NCBI RefSeq assembly: GCF_017309075.1
Contig: NZ_JAEMGS010000007.1
Span: forward strand, 165,527-229,526
Length of the DNA stretch: 64,000 nucleotides
DNA from: Motiliproteus sp. SC1-56
Lineage (GTDB): Bacteria > Pseudomonadota > Gammaproteobacteria > Pseudomonadales > Balneatricaceae
Direction: 5' to 3'
In this document: positions 9,335 through 18,924 of the stretch, one piece after another
Layout: the number at the start of each line of letters is the position of its first letter
How positions within the stretch are numbered: the stretch's first letter is position 1
Notes under the pieces: generated by a model
Seen by the model: the letters and a program-made list of their open reading frames with translations, nothing else
What the model was told of the DNA's origin: nothing
Databases searched by the model: none
Program-made: the position numbers and the translations under genes

Positions 9335-9679
9335 ATGGCGGATCGTGTAGATATCCAGAATGTACTCGGCCAGATGCGGGCGCTCAAAGCGCAGGCGCAG
9401 CAAGGGGTGGGCACCTTTCCGGTTCGCCCCCAGGCGGAGATCCAGCCGGCTGCCCAGAACAGTTTCGGCGATTTGCTGAAAATGGCGGTGGACAAAGTCA
9501 ATGAAACCCAGCAGGCCGCCACAAAATTGACGCAGGCTTACGAGAAGGGTGATCCCAGCGTGGATCTGCCCGAGGTGATGATCGGGCTGCAGAAGGCCAG
9601 TGTTTCGTTCCAGGCCATGACCCAGGTGCGTAACCGCCTCGTGACCGCGTACGAAGACATTTCAAAAATGCCGATTTAA
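9335..9679 (+). CDS. fliE: Flagellar hook-basal body protein FliE
   Basis: A 114-residue rod adaptor that links the MS ring to the proximal rod and is exported by the flagellar type III system. The C-terminal half (SFGDLLKMAVDKVNETQ, then the DLPEVMIGLQKASVSFQ segment) is the conserved FliE signature. The ATG at 9335 follows CGGAG; an in-frame TTG at 9314 would only add seven residues. It is the first gene of the large fli operon, as in other polar flagellates. Confidence 0.95.
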   Translation: MADRVDIQNVLGQMRALKAQAQQGVGTFPVRPQAEIQPAAQNSFGDLLKMAVDKVNETQQAATKLTQAYEKGDPSVDLPEVMIGLQKASVSFQAMTQVRNRLVTAYEDISKMPI

Positions 9680-9715
9680 GGGTTCTTGTGCAGGTTAATA
9701 GCCAGGTAACGATCG

Positions 9716-11386
9716 ATGGATAACCCACCTGCCACCACCGGCGGTGCCTTGACGGCACCGCGCTTCGGGATGGCCGCCGGCTTCAACCGGCTGGGCATTC
9801 TGCGGCAGATCGGCTTGATGATCGGCCTGGCGGCCAGTGTCGCCATCGGTTTTGCCGTGGTTCTCTGGTCGCAGGAGCCCGATTATCGCCCTCTTATGAG
9901 CAACCTCGACACCCTGGATGCCAACCAGGTGGTGGAGTCGCTGCAGCAGAACCAGATCCCCTACCGAATCGACACCAACAGCGGAGCGCTGCTGGTCCCC
10001 GCCGAGCACCTGCACCGGGCGCGCCTGCAGCTGGCCGGTGAGGGGCTGACCGGTGACGACACCGTGGGCTTCGAACTGCTGGATCAGGAGCAGGCCCTCG
10101 GCACCAGCCAGTTTATGGAAACCACCCGCTTTCGGCGGGGGCTGGAGGGCGAGCTGGCGCGGACCATCTCCAGCCTGCTGGCGGTCAAGAGTGCCCGGGT
10201 GCACCTGGCGGTGCCGAAACGCTCCGTTTTCGTACGCGACAGCCGCAAGCCTACCGCGTCGGTGTTTGTTGAACTTTATGCCGGGCGCAGCCTGGATAAA
10301 ATCCAGGTCGCCTCCATCGCCAATCTAGTGGCTTCAAGTATCTCCGAACTCGACGTAAGCGATGTGACGGTGGTCGATCAGAAAGGGCGTCTGCTGAACA
10401 ACAAGGAAGTGGACGAAGACGTCACCATGGCGGCCAAGCAGCTCGACTACACCCGCAAGGTGGAGGAGCGCCTAGCGTCCCGCGTGCGCGGCATCCTGGA
10501 ACCGGTGGTGGGGGCGGGGCGCTTCAAGGCGGAGGTGTCCGCCGATATCGACTTCACCGCGGTGGAGCAGACCGACGAGCTGTTTAATCCTGATCTTCCC
10601 TCCCTGCGCAGCGAGAAGGTGCTGGAAGAGAACCGCATTGGGCCGACGGGCGCCTCGGGTGTACCCGGAGCCCTGGCCAACCAGCCGCCGGGGGCGGCGG
10701 CGGTGCCGGAGGAGTTTGATGCTGTGCCGGGCGCGGCGGGCGTGGGACGGGCCGCCGGGTCCCGCAGCCAGGCGACGCGGAACTTTGAGCTGGACCGGAC
10801 CATCAGTTATACCCGGCACCAGCAGGGCCGTATTCGGCGTTTGACGGTGGCCGTGGCCGTGGATGATTTGGCCAGCCGCAACCCGGAGACGGGTGAATTT
10901 GATCGCCGTCCCTGGAGTGAGGCGGACATTCAGCGCCTCAACCTGCTGGTGCGCGATGCGGTCGGCTATTCTGCCGCGCGCGGGGACAGCGTTAATGTGA
11001 TTAATACCGCCTTTGCCGAGCCGGATCCGGTGGAGCCGTTGCCTGAGCCCGCCCTCTGGGATCAGCCTTGGTTCTGGGACCTGATGAAAAAGCTCGGGGC
11101 GGCGGTGTTCCTGTTGGTGCTGGTGTTCGGGGTCTTGCGCCCGATCATGAAGAACCTCTCGGCCGCGGCCGCGCCCACCGGTGGCGAGGGCGAAGCGGGC
11201 AGCGAACTGGAGGGGATCTCCGATGAGGCCCTTGAGGGCGGCGCCATCGGCATGGACGCAACTTCCATGCTGCCGGGGCCGAACGAGACCTACGAGCGTC
11301 AATTGGACGCCATTCGCAGCCTGGTGGCAGAGGACCCCGGTCGCGTGGCGCAGGTGGTAAAACAGTGGATTGCGGCAGATGAGTGA
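9716..11386 (+). CDS. fliF: Flagellar MS-ring protein FliF
   Basis: A 556-residue protein that forms the inner-membrane MS ring on which the flagellum is built. It has a first membrane segment at about 35-58, periplasmic ring-building motifs up to about 440, a second membrane segment at about 457-480, and a cytoplasmic tail that binds FliG. A low-complexity Gly/Ala/Pro stretch at about 315-350 corresponds to the variable loop of the family. Length is normal. Its end overlaps fliG by 8 nt. Confidence 0.96.
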   Translation: MDNPPATTGGALTAPRFGMAAGFNRLGILRQIGLMIGLAASVAIGFAVVLWSQEPDYRPLMSNLDTLDANQVVESLQQNQIPYRIDTNSGALLVPAEHLHRARLQLAGEGLTGDDTVGFELLDQEQALGTSQFMETTRFRRGLEGELARTISSLLAVKSARVHLAVPKRSVFVRDSRKPTASVFVELYAGRSLDKIQVASIANLVASSISELDVSDVTVVDQKGRLLNNKEVDEDVTMAAKQLDYTRKVEERLASRVRGILEPVVGAGRFKAEVSADIDFTAVEQTDELFNPDLPSLRSEKVLEENRIGPTGASGVPGALANQPPGAAAVPEEFDAVPGAAGVGRAAGSRSQATRNFELDRTISYTRHQQGRIRRLTVAVAVDDLASRNPETGEFDRRPWSEADIQRLNLLVRDAVGYSAARGDSVNVINTAFAEPDPVEPLPEPALWDQPWFWDLMKKLGAAVFLLVLVFGVLRPIMKNLSAAAAPTGGEGEAGSELEGISDEALEGGAIGMDATSMLPGPNETYERQLDAIRSLVAEDPGRVAQVVKQWIAADE

Positions 11387-12386
11387 CGATATTAGCAACC
11401 TCAGTGCGGTCGATCGCGCAGCCGTGCTGCTGATGACCCTCGGTGAGAGTGATGCCGCCGAAGTGCTCAAGCACATGGGGCCCAAGGAGGTTCAGCGCCT
11501 TGGCTCGGCCATGTCCCGTGTCTCCAACATCCACCAGGACCAGGTCGAGACGGTGATGGCGGACTTTCTCAACACCGTCGGTAACCAGACCGGGCTTGGC
11601 GTGGGCTCGGACAACTATATCCGTTCGGTACTGACCCAGGCCCTCGGGGAAGAGAAGGCCGGCGGCGTGATCGACCGGATCCTCGAAGGCGGGAACACCA
11701 AGGGGCTGGATACGCTCAAATGGATGGATGCGCGGCAGGTGGCCGATGTTATTCGCTACGAGCACCCGCAGATTCAGGCCATCGTGGTGTCCTACCTGGA
11801 TGCTGACCAGGCCTCCGAGGTGCTGACCTATTTCGATGAAAAGGTGCGCCTGGATGTGTTGATGCGGATCTCTGCCCTGGAAACGGTACAGCCGAGCGCG
11901 CTGCAGGAGCTGAACGATATTCTCGAACGTCAATTTGTTGGCAGCACCCAGTCCAAAACTACCTCCATGGGTGGCGTTAAGGTGGTGGCCGACATCATGA
12001 ACTACTTCGACAGCAGCACCGAGGCCACGGTCATGGAGGCGATCAAGGAGGTGGACGAAGACCTGGGGCTGGAGATTCAGGACATGATGTTCGTCTTCGC
12101 CAACCTGGCGGACATCGACGACCGGGGGATTCAGACTATCCTGCGGGAGATCTCCACCGATGTGCTGGTGGTGGCCTTGAAAGGGGCCGATACGGTGCTG
12201 CAAGAGAAGATTTTCAGCAACATGTCCAAGCGGGCTGCAGAGCTGCTGCGTGACGATCTGGAGGCGGCCCCGCCGGTCCGGGTCAGTGATGTGGAGGCAG
12301 CGCAGAAAGAGATTCTCGCCGTGGCGCGTCGCCTGGCCGACGAGGGTGAGATTATGCTCGGCGGCAGCGGCGAAGAGATGATCTAG
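11379..12386 (+). CDS. fliG: Flagellar motor switch protein FliG
   Basis: A 335-residue C-ring protein that couples the stator to rotation. It shows the three conserved armadillo-like regions, including the middle-domain region around EHPQIQAIV and a C-terminal torque helix with charged residues. The ATG at 11379 overlaps the fliF stop (ATGAGTGA), a typical translational coupling arrangement. A TTG nine bases upstream is less likely. Confidence 0.96.
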   Translation: MSDDISNLSAVDRAAVLLMTLGESDAAEVLKHMGPKEVQRLGSAMSRVSNIHQDQVETVMADFLNTVGNQTGLGVGSDNYIRSVLTQALGEEKAGGVIDRILEGGNTKGLDTLKWMDARQVADVIRYEHPQIQAIVVSYLDADQASEVLTYFDEKVRLDVLMRISALETVQPSALQELNDILERQFVGSTQSKTTSMGGVKVVADIMNYFDSSTEATVMEAIKEVDEDLGLEIQDMMFVFANLADIDDRGIQTILREISTDVLVVALKGADTVLQEKIFSNMSKRAAELLRDDLEAAPPVRVSDVEAAQKEILAVARRLADEGEIMLGGSGEEMI

Positions 12387-12388
12387 CG

Positions 12389-13168
12389 ATGATCAAGAAG
12401 AAGGAGGCTGGGCGGATACCCGCCGCTCAGCTGGGCGACTGCAAACCCTGGCAGTTGCCGCGGGTGAAAGGGGGCCACGTGGTGCGCTCACCCTTCGCGG
12501 AGAAACAGAAACAGGACGCCCCCCTCGCGGGGGCGTCGGCGCATGTGGCCTCCGGAGAGGTATCCGAGGAGGAGATGGAGCCGACCCCGCTGACCGTCGA
12601 GGAGCTGGAAAAAATTCGCCAGGACGCCCGGGATGAGGGGCACGAGCAGGGGTATCGGGAAGGCCGTGAAGAAGGGCATCAGGCGGGGCTAGCCACGGGG
12701 CGGGACGAGGGCTACCAAGCCGGATTAAGCCAGGCGCAGGGCGAGATTGATGCCCTTAAAGCGCAGCTTGCTGGCCTGATCCAGGCGCTCGAGCAGCCGC
12801 TGGCAGAGCAGCGGGGCGAGCTGGAGCAGGTGCTGGTGCACCTCGCCACGGAGGCCGCACGGGCGGTGGTCAACCGGGAGCTGAACACCCGGCCTGAGCT
12901 CTTCCGCCAGGCCGTGGAGGCGGCGATGGACGCGCTGCCGCCTTCGGAGCAGGGGCTGACGTTCATTGTCCACCCCGACGATGCCCCTCTGCTCAAGGAG
13001 ATCCAGGACCGGGAAAGGTCCGACTGGGAAATTTATGCCGACAGTGACGTCGCCCGCGGCGGCTTGCGCGTCAAGGGGCGTCACAGCTACCTGGACTTTA
13101 CCCGGGAACGGCGGTTCGCCGAGGTTGTTGAACAGCTGCTGGAAAAGCCTGCCGCCGAGGAGGAGTAG
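12389..13168 (+). CDS. fliH: Flagellar export apparatus regulator FliH
   Basis: A 259-residue cytoplasmic protein that binds the FliI ATPase and docks it to the C ring. A basic/proline-rich N-terminus is followed by an acidic segment. Next comes a Gly-rich repeat region at about 80-112 with GxxxG spacing (EQGYREG, EEGHQAG, DEGYQAG), which is characteristic of FliH. The C-terminal FliH/YscL domain runs from about 120. It starts 2 nt after the fliG stop. Confidence 0.93.
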   Translation: MIKKKEAGRIPAAQLGDCKPWQLPRVKGGHVVRSPFAEKQKQDAPLAGASAHVASGEVSEEEMEPTPLTVEELEKIRQDARDEGHEQGYREGREEGHQAGLATGRDEGYQAGLSQAQGEIDALKAQLAGLIQALEQPLAEQRGELEQVLVHLATEAARAVVNRELNTRPELFRQAVEAAMDALPPSEQGLTFIVHPDDAPLLKEIQDRERSDWEIYADSDVARGGLRVKGRHSYLDFTRERRFAEVVEQLLEKPAAEEE

Positions 13169-13171
13169 CCC

Positions 13172-14554
13172 GTGGCGCCGTTGCTCAAGCGTTTGCAAGC
13201 CTACCGTAACCGCTCCCTGGTCCCACCGACGCCCGCGGTCGAGGGGCGTATCACCCGGTTGGTGGGGTTGACCCTGGAGGCGCGCGGATGCCGGGCGGCG
13301 GTGGGGCAGTACTGCCGTATCGAGGTAGCGTCGGATCTGAGTGTCGAAGCCGAGGTGGTCGGCTTCAGCCAGGAGGGTATCTTCCTGATGCCCCTGGATC
13401 GTATCGATGGCCTGCAGCCCGGGGCCCGCGTGGTGCCGCTGGGGGGCGGCTCCAAGGTGCCGGTTGGCCCGGGACTGCTGGGGCGGGTGCTCAATGGCGC
13501 CGGCCAGCCCCTGGACGGCGCCGGCCCGGTACAGGCGGAGGCCTGGGTGGGGCTCAATGCCGGCACCATCAACCCCCTGGCCCGTCAGCCCATTCATCAG
13601 CCTCTTGACGTGGGCATTCGTGCCATTAACGCGTTGCTCTCGGTGGGGCGCGGCCAGCGCCTGGGGCCGTTTGCCGGCTCCGGCGTGGGCAAGTCGGTGC
13701 TGCTGGGCATGATGACCCGGTTTACCGAGGCCGAGATCATCGTGGTGGGACTGATCGGCGAGCGGGGACGGGAGGTCAAGGAGTTTATCGAGCAGAGCCT
13801 GGGCAAGGAGGGGCTGGCCCGCTCCGTGGTTGTGGCCTCGCCTGCCGACGATTCGCCGCTGATGCGCCTGCGGGCCTCGGAACTGGCCTCGCGGCTTGCC
13901 GAGTATTTTCGTGATCAGGGCAAGAATGTGCTGCTGTTGATGGACTCGCTGACTCGCTATGCTCAGGCGCAGCGCGAGATTGCCCTGGCGGTGGGTGAGC
14001 CGCCGGCCACCAAAGGCTATCCGCCCTCGGTGTTTGCGCGGCTGCCGAAACTGGTGGAGCGGGCCGGCAACGGGGCCGAAGGCAGCGGCTCGATCACCGC
14101 GTTCTATACCGTCCTCACCGAGGGCGACGACCAGCAGGATCCCATTGCCGACGCCGCTCGGGCCATTCTTGACGGTCACGTGGTGCTGTCGCGGCAGCTG
14201 GCAGAGGAGGGGCACTACCCCGCGATCGACGTGGAGGCGTCCATCAGCCGGGCCATGCCCCACGTGGTCAACCCGCAGCACCTGACGCAGGCGCAGCAGT
14301 TCAAGCAGGTCTACTCCCGTTATCTGCAGAACCGTGACCTGATCAGCGTTGGCGCTTACGTCCAGGGCTCGGACCCCGAAATTGACCGCGCGGTTGAGCG
14401 GATGCCGCACTTCCGTGCCTTTTTGCAGCAGGGGCTGAATGAGAGCTTTGACTTCTCCGAAAGCTACCAGGGACTGCATCAGGTGCTCTCGGCGCCGCCG
14501 CCACCACCGCGTACCGCCCAGCCGCCCCAGCGCCCGGTACCGCCCCAGCGTTAA
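13172..14554 (+). CDS. fliI: Flagellum-specific ATPase FliI
   Basis: A 460-residue ATPase of the flagellar type III export apparatus, homologous to F1 beta. The Walker A loop AGSGVGKS lies at about 168-175 and the Walker B segment is [10 protein letters not shown]. The [15 protein letters not shown] region near 350 also fits the family. The start is GTG at 13172, three bases after the fliH stop. The proline-rich C-terminal tail is slightly longer than in enterics. Confidence 0.96.
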   Translation: MAPLLKRLQAYRNRSLVPPTPAVEGRITRLVGLTLEARGCRAAVGQYCRIEVASDLSVEAEVVGFSQEGIFLMPLDRIDGLQPGARVVPLGGGSKVPVGPGLLGRVLNGAGQPLDGAGPVQAEAWVGLNAGTINPLARQPIHQPLDVGIRAINALLSVGRGQRLGPFAGSGVGKSVLLGMMTRFTEAEIIVVGLIGERGREVKEFIEQSLGKEGLARSVVVASPADDSPLMRLRASELASRLAEYFRDQGKNVLLLMDSLTRYAQAQREIALAVGEPPATKGYPPSVFARLPKLVERAGNGAEGSGSITAFYTVLTEGDDQQDPIADAARAILDGHVVLSRQLAEEGHYPAIDVEASISRAMPHVVNPQHLTQAQQFKQVYSRYLQNRDLISVGAYVQGSDPEIDRAVERMPHFRAFLQQGLNESFDFSESYQGLHQVLSAPPPPPRTAQPPQRPVPPQR

Positions 14555-14578
14555 ACCGCCCAACGTTAAGGGGGAGCG

Positions 14579-15019
14579 ATGAAAAAATCCCAGCGCCTGC
14601 AACCCGTTCTGCAGCTGGCCGCGCGCAAGAAACAGCAGGCCGAGCAGCAGTTGGGGCAGGCGCGCCAGCAACTGCAGGCGGAACAGCAGAAGTTGATTCA
14701 GCTCGAAGCTTACCGCGAGGAATATCAGCAGAGCATTCTCGGCCTCGGCCGGGGCGGGACCCAAATCGAGCAGCTGCGACGCATGCAAGCCTTTCTGGCC
14801 CGGCTCTCGGAGGCTATCGATCAGCAGGGGCAGCAGATCGTGATGGCCGAGCAGGTGGTGGCGCAGGCCACTAAGGCCTGGCAGGTGGCCCACGGGCGTC
14901 ACCAGGCCATGGATTCACTGATCGAGCGGAGCCGGGACGCGGAGCAGCGTCAAGAAGACAAGCAGTTCCAGAAAACCATTGACGAGCTGAGCCAGAACCG
15001 GCGCTCCCGGGATACCTGA
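14579..15019 (+). CDS. fliJ: Flagellar export chaperone FliJ
   Basis: A 146-residue, almost entirely alpha-helical coiled-coil protein rich in Gln, Glu and Arg, as expected for FliJ, which sits in the FliI hexamer and escorts export chaperones. The ATG is preceded by GGGGGAG. It closes the fliE-J segment; a sigma-54-type site follows immediately. Confidence 0.92.
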   Translation: MKKSQRLQPVLQLAARKKQQAEQQLGQARQQLQAEQQKLIQLEAYREEYQQSILGLGRGGTQIEQLRRMQAFLARLSEAIDQQGQQIVMAEQVVAQATKAWQVAHGRHQAMDSLIERSRDAEQRQEDKQFQKTIDELSQNRRSRDT

Positions 15020-15027
15020 AGGCGGCT

Positions 15028-15043
15028 TGGCCCCTAATTTGCA
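15028..15043 (+). promoter_or_regulatory. Candidate sigma-54 promoter for fliK operon
   Basis: TGGCCCCTAATTTGCA fits the -24/-12 consensus very closely, with correct GG-to-GC spacing. It lies in the fliJ-fliK gap, 33 nt before the fliK start, so fliKLMNOPQR-flhB can be transcribed as a separate unit. Confidence 0.75.
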
Positions 15044-15076
15044 CTCTTCTGGTAGATGATTTTCCAGGAGCAACCC

Positions 15077-16810
15077 ATGTCCACGGCAGCGGCGGTTCAT
15101 TCACCTTCAGCCAACTCTCCCAAATTTAGCCCCTCGGGGGCGAGAACACCCGGAATCGGGAGCGAAGCGCGGCCAGAACAGGCAGGGCCGGCCGGGTTTG
15201 CCGATGCCCTGTTCAGTCGAATGAACGGCGCCGGCGAGAAGCCCGGCCGCGGTGACACCTTGCCCCAGGGCGGCGACTCCTTGCCGCTCCCGAAGCCGGC
15301 CACTTGGGGCGGGGGGAGTGGGCGACCGGTGACGGCCGGAACAGAAGGTGACGGGCGGCCAGCGGCCTCGACTGGCGCCAAGCCGCCGGCGAACGGGCCT
15401 GCCAAGCCTCAGGGGGGGAGCCGAGACGCTGAAACGGTGGAGGCGCGGCCGGAATCCGCGGCGGACCGGACAGCCCTGCAACAAGGCGAAGACGGGGGCG
15501 AGATGGCGGCTTCCTCGGGCTCGGCACCGACGGACTCAAATGCACAGGCGCAAGCCGGCACTGGCGCGGAGGCCGGTGCGGAGAGCGTTCAGGAGGAAGC
15601 CGCTGATGCCGCGGCTGACGAGCTGCTGGAGGAGGCGCTCAGCGCTGACGAAGGCGACAGCGAGACGCCGGGTGGAGAAGAGGCCGGCGCTGGCGAGTCT
15701 GAAGCCGCCTCCGGGCGGGATGAGGATGGTGGCGGGGTAACCGCCGAGTTTGTTCCCGGGGTAGTGGAACCTGAGCAGGATGGTCGCGCGCCGGCGTCTG
15801 ACAGCGTGGGCGCTGATTCCGTGGCGGCGGAGGCCGAGGGAAAGCCCGGAGCCGAAACCGTGGCTTCGGTTGTGGCGGCCGACGAGAAGGGGGGGGAGCG
15901 GGCTCGCCAGGTGGCTGCGGAGCCGGCGGCCGTCCATAACCCCCGGCCCGGCCCAGAGCAGGCGGCTGCCGACGGTGTGGCCCGGGGCGGCGTCAGCGGC
16001 GCTGAGGCTGCAAGGACCGGCGCGCAGGGCGGCGGCCAAGAGATTGGGCGCCAGGCTGAGCAGCTGGCGCGAGCCCGTGCCGGGGGCGAAGAGAAAGGCG
16101 ATGAAAGCGCTGAGGCCGAGGGAGAGCGGCGACGCGAGCGGGACTTCTACCGGGCCGGCCGGGAGGGGCTGGAGCCGGGGCGTCAAAATATAGCCACCAA
16201 CAAGGGGCAGTTTACGGCGGAGTTCGCCAAAGAATTGACGTTCGATAACCCTTTTCGTAATCTTGGCGCGGTTAATTTGAGCAGTCGCGCCGAGGGCCCT
16301 GCCGGGCAGCCGCCGGCCAGCCTGGCGCAACTCCAGCAGGCTTACCAGGGCAGCGCCACGGGCGCGACACCCAGTCTCGCCTTGGGCGAGCGCTTTGGCA
16401 GCCAGACCTGGAGCAGCGGCCTTGGCCAGCGGGTGCTTTGGATGGCTAACCAGCAGGTGGGGCGGGCGGAGCTGCGGCTGGACCCCCCGGAGCTGGGAAG
16501 CCTGACGGTAAAGCTGAGCATCAGCCAGGAGCAGGCTTCGGTCAGCTTCACCAGTCCTCACGCCCATGTGCGGGAGGCTCTGGAGCAGCAGCTCCCCCGG
16601 CTGCGGGAAATGCTCGCCGAGAGCGGCCTTAACCTGGAGCAGGCGGATGTTTCCGATCAGTCGCTCTCCCGCGAGTCCGGCGATGAAGCGGAGGACGGGC
16701 GAGGGGCTGGCCGCGGGCGGGGCGGTGAGGAGATGGCGGATGCCGAAGGGCGCGTCGGGCAGGATGTGCCGATGCGCGCCTCGCTGGCCCTGGTGGACTA
16801 TTACGCCTAG
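15077..16810 (+). CDS. fliK: Flagellar hook-length control protein FliK
   Basis: A 577-residue secreted ruler. The first roughly 370 residues are low complexity (Ala, Gly, Glu, Pro), as is usual for FliK. The conserved C-terminal Flg_hook domain is at about 455-540 and includes LRLDPPELGSLTVKLS and the following RHxL-like helices. It switches export from hook to filament proteins by acting on FlhB. ATG 15077 was preferred over 15056 because AGGAG lies at 15066-15070. A second FliK-like gene lies at 36919-38478. Confidence 0.93.
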   Translation: MSTAAAVHSPSANSPKFSPSGARTPGIGSEARPEQAGPAGFADALFSRMNGAGEKPGRGDTLPQGGDSLPLPKPATWGGGSGRPVTAGTEGDGRPAASTGAKPPANGPAKPQGGSRDAETVEARPESAADRTALQQGEDGGEMAASSGSAPTDSNAQAQAGTGAEAGAESVQEEAADAAADELLEEALSADEGDSETPGGEEAGAGESEAASGRDEDGGGVTAEFVPGVVEPEQDGRAPASDSVGADSVAAEAEGKPGAETVASVVAADEKGGERARQVAAEPAAVHNPRPGPEQAAADGVARGGVSGAEAARTGAQGGGQEIGRQAEQLARARAGGEEKGDESAEAEGERRRERDFYRAGREGLEPGRQNIATNKGQFTAEFAKELTFDNPFRNLGAVNLSSRAEGPAGQPPASLAQLQQAYQGSATGATPSLALGERFGSQTWSSGLGQRVLWMANQQVGRAELRLDPPELGSLTVKLSISQEQASVSFTSPHAHVREALEQQLPRLREMLAESGLNLEQADVSDQSLSRESGDEAEDGRGAGRGRGGEEMADAEGRVGQDVPMRASLALVDYYA

Positions 16811-16922
16811 TCGGAGCGCCTCTAACCTCGCCCGGCATTTATGGTATATTTGGCGATTGGCCTGAATAACAAGGGCCTAGGATGCTGGCCCAGAGTGATT
16901 GCGGGAGATTTTGAGGTTACTG

Positions 16923-17438
16923 ATGGCGGAAGATACGGCTCAAGCCGGCGCGGGTAAAAAGTCCAATAAGCTGATTATTATCCTGGTGGTGCTGACCGTG
17001 GTGCTGGTTGGCGCCCTGGCAGCAGGTGCGGCGTGGTATCTTCTTGCAGGCGACAGCGATTCCGATGCCGCCATGGAAGCAGCGCCCGCCAGCAGCAAAA
17101 GCGAGGCGATTTACGTCAAGTTGCGAACCCTGGGCGGTAAGCCTTCTTTCGTCGCCAACTTTTACGAGCGCTCCGGAAGACAGCGTTTTATGCAGATTTA
17201 CGCTGAAGCGCGCACCCGTGACCCGTTGGTGGCCGAGGCCCTGAAGAAACATATGCCGCTGGTGGTGCACACCCTCAGCACGCTCTTCTCAAACCAGTCG
17301 TTCAGCGATATGCAGTCCGATGCCGGTAAGCGCCGGCTGCGTCAGCAGGCGACGCTCAAGGTCCAGGAAATTCTCCAGAACGAGATCGGCACCCCCGGTA
17401 TTGACGAAGTCTTTTTCACTAACTTTGTGATGCAATAG
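16923..17438 (+). CDS. fliL: Flagellar basal body-associated protein FliL
   Basis: A 171-residue single-pass inner-membrane protein (hydrophobic helix at about 16-38) with a periplasmic domain that surrounds and supports the stator. The ending EVFFTNFVMQ is a typical FliL C-terminus. The ATG at 16923 follows GAGGT. There is a 112-nt gap after fliK with no good sigma-54 match; one near-match has wrong spacing. Confidence 0.94.
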   Translation: MAEDTAQAGAGKKSNKLIIILVVLTVVLVGALAAGAAWYLLAGDSDSDAAMEAAPASSKSEAIYVKLRTLGGKPSFVANFYERSGRQRFMQIYAEARTRDPLVAEALKKHMPLVVHTLSTLFSNQSFSDMQSDAGKRRLRQQATLKVQEILQNEIGTPGIDEVFFTNFVMQ

Positions 17439-17453
17439 GCGGGCTTCACGGGG

Positions 17454-18431
17454 ATGAGCGTCCAGGACTTACTCTCACAAGACGAAATCGATGCCCTGCT
17501 GCATGGGGTCGATGACGGCGACATTGAGACCGACGAAGAGGTCGAGGTCGGTGGTGCCCGCTCCTATGACCTGACCAGCCAGGAGCGGATTGTCCGCGGG
17601 CGCATGCCCACCCTGGAAATGATCAACGAGCGCTTCGCCCGTTATACCCGTATCAGCCTGTTTAACATCCTTCGCCGCAGCGCCGACGTCTCCGTCGGCG
17701 GGGTCCAGATTCTCAAGTTCGGCGAGTACGTGCACACCCTGTACGTACCGACCAGCCTTAACCTGACCAAGATAAAGCCCCTGCGGGGGACCAGCCTGTT
17801 TATCATGGACGCCAAGCTGGTGTTCAAGTTGGTCGACAATTTCTTCGGGGGTGACGGCCGTCACGCCAAGATTGAGGGACGCGAATTTACCCCCACCGAG
17901 ACCCGCATCGTGCAGATGCTGCTCAAGCAGATCTACGTTGATCTGAAAGAGGCCTGGTCGCCGATACTCAAGGTGGATTTCGAGTACGTTAACTCCGAAG
18001 TCAACCCGGCCATGGCCAATATCGTCAGCCCCAGCGAGGTGGTGGTGGTGAGCACCTTCCATATCGAGCTGGACGGCGGCGGCGGTGACCTCCACGTGAC
18101 CATGCCTTACTCCATGCTGGAGCCGATCCGGGAGATTCTGGACGCCGGCGTGCAGAGTGACGTGGATGACAAGGACGAGCGCTGGATCAAGGCGCTCAGG
18201 GCCGACATCATGGACGCCCGGGTCAACCTGGAAATGACCGTGGCGGAGCGTGAGATTACCTTGCGCGACATTCTCGAGATGGAGGCCGGCGACGTGATCC
18301 CGGTGGAGATCTCCGATCACCTGGTTCTGCGTGCCAACGGTATCCCCACTTTCCGCTGCAAACTCGGGGTGTCCCGAAAAAACCTGGCGGTGAAGGTGGT
18401 TGACCAGATCAAGCGGGCAGAAAACACCTAG
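17454..18431 (+). CDS. fliM: Flagellar motor switch protein FliM
   Basis: A 325-residue C-ring protein. The N-terminal peptide LLSQDEIDALLHG is the conserved CheY-phosphate docking motif. A CheC-like middle domain and a C-terminal SpoA domain follow. It connects chemotaxis signals to motor reversal. It starts 15 nt after fliL. Confidence 0.97.
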   Translation: MSVQDLLSQDEIDALLHGVDDGDIETDEEVEVGGARSYDLTSQERIVRGRMPTLEMINERFARYTRISLFNILRRSADVSVGGVQILKFGEYVHTLYVPTSLNLTKIKPLRGTSLFIMDAKLVFKLVDNFFGGDGRHAKIEGREFTPTETRIVQMLLKQIYVDLKEAWSPILKVDFEYVNSEVNPAMANIVSPSEVVVVSTFHIELDGGGGDLHVTMPYSMLEPIREILDAGVQSDVDDKDERWIKALRADIMDARVNLEMTVAEREITLRDILEMEAGDVIPVEISDHLVLRANGIPTFRCKLGVSRKNLAVKVVDQIKRAENT

Positions 18432-18461
18432 TGCGAAAGTGACAGCCTGAGAGACTAGTGC

Positions 18462-18923
18462 ATGAGTGACGAAAACAGTACCTCCGACGAACAGGCGATG
18501 GCCGATGAATGGGCGGCGGCGCTTGAGGAGCAGGGTGATGACGGCGGCGTCGAGGATGAATGGGCGGCGGCTATGGCCGAGCAAGGGATTGAGCCGGAGC
18601 ACGATGCGGCCCCGGTGGAGCTTGATGAGCTTCACGACGAAGGCGCGCCGGTCAATATGTCTAACCCCGACCTGGACGTTATTCTCGACATCCCGGTGAC
18701 CATTTCCATGGAGGTGGGCAGCACCGAGATCGCCATCCGCAACCTGCTGCAGCTCAACCAGGGGTCGGTGATTGAGCTCGATCGCATGGCGGGCGAGCCC
18801 CTGGATATCAAGGTCAACGGTACCCTGATTGCCCACGGTGAGGTGGTGGTGGTCAACGAGCGCTTTGGTATCCGCCTGACCGACGTGGTCAGCCCCTCCG
18901 AGCGAATTCGGAAGCTTCGCTGA
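18462..18923 (+). CDS. fliN: Flagellar motor switch protein FliN
   Basis: A 153-residue protein with a C-terminal SpoA domain (about 70-150; LDVILDIPVTISMEVG start, ERFGIRLTDV end) that builds the lower C ring. The acidic N-terminal extension carries two near-identical 11-residue motifs, DEWAAALEEQG at 15-25 and DEWAAAMAEQG at 32-42. Relatives in Pseudomonas usually show one such motif as far as I recall. Confidence 0.96.
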   Translation: MSDENSTSDEQAMADEWAAALEEQGDDGGVEDEWAAAMAEQGIEPEHDAAPVELDELHDEGAPVNMSNPDLDVILDIPVTISMEVGSTEIAIRNLLQLNQGSVIELDRMAGEPLDIKVNGTLIAHGEVVVVNERFGIRLTDVVSPSERIRKLR

Positions 18924-18924
18924 G

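Noticed and set aside
16880..16915. Possible sigma-54 promoter before fliL (TGGCCCA...TTGCGG)
   Set aside because: GG-to-GC spacing is two bases too long.
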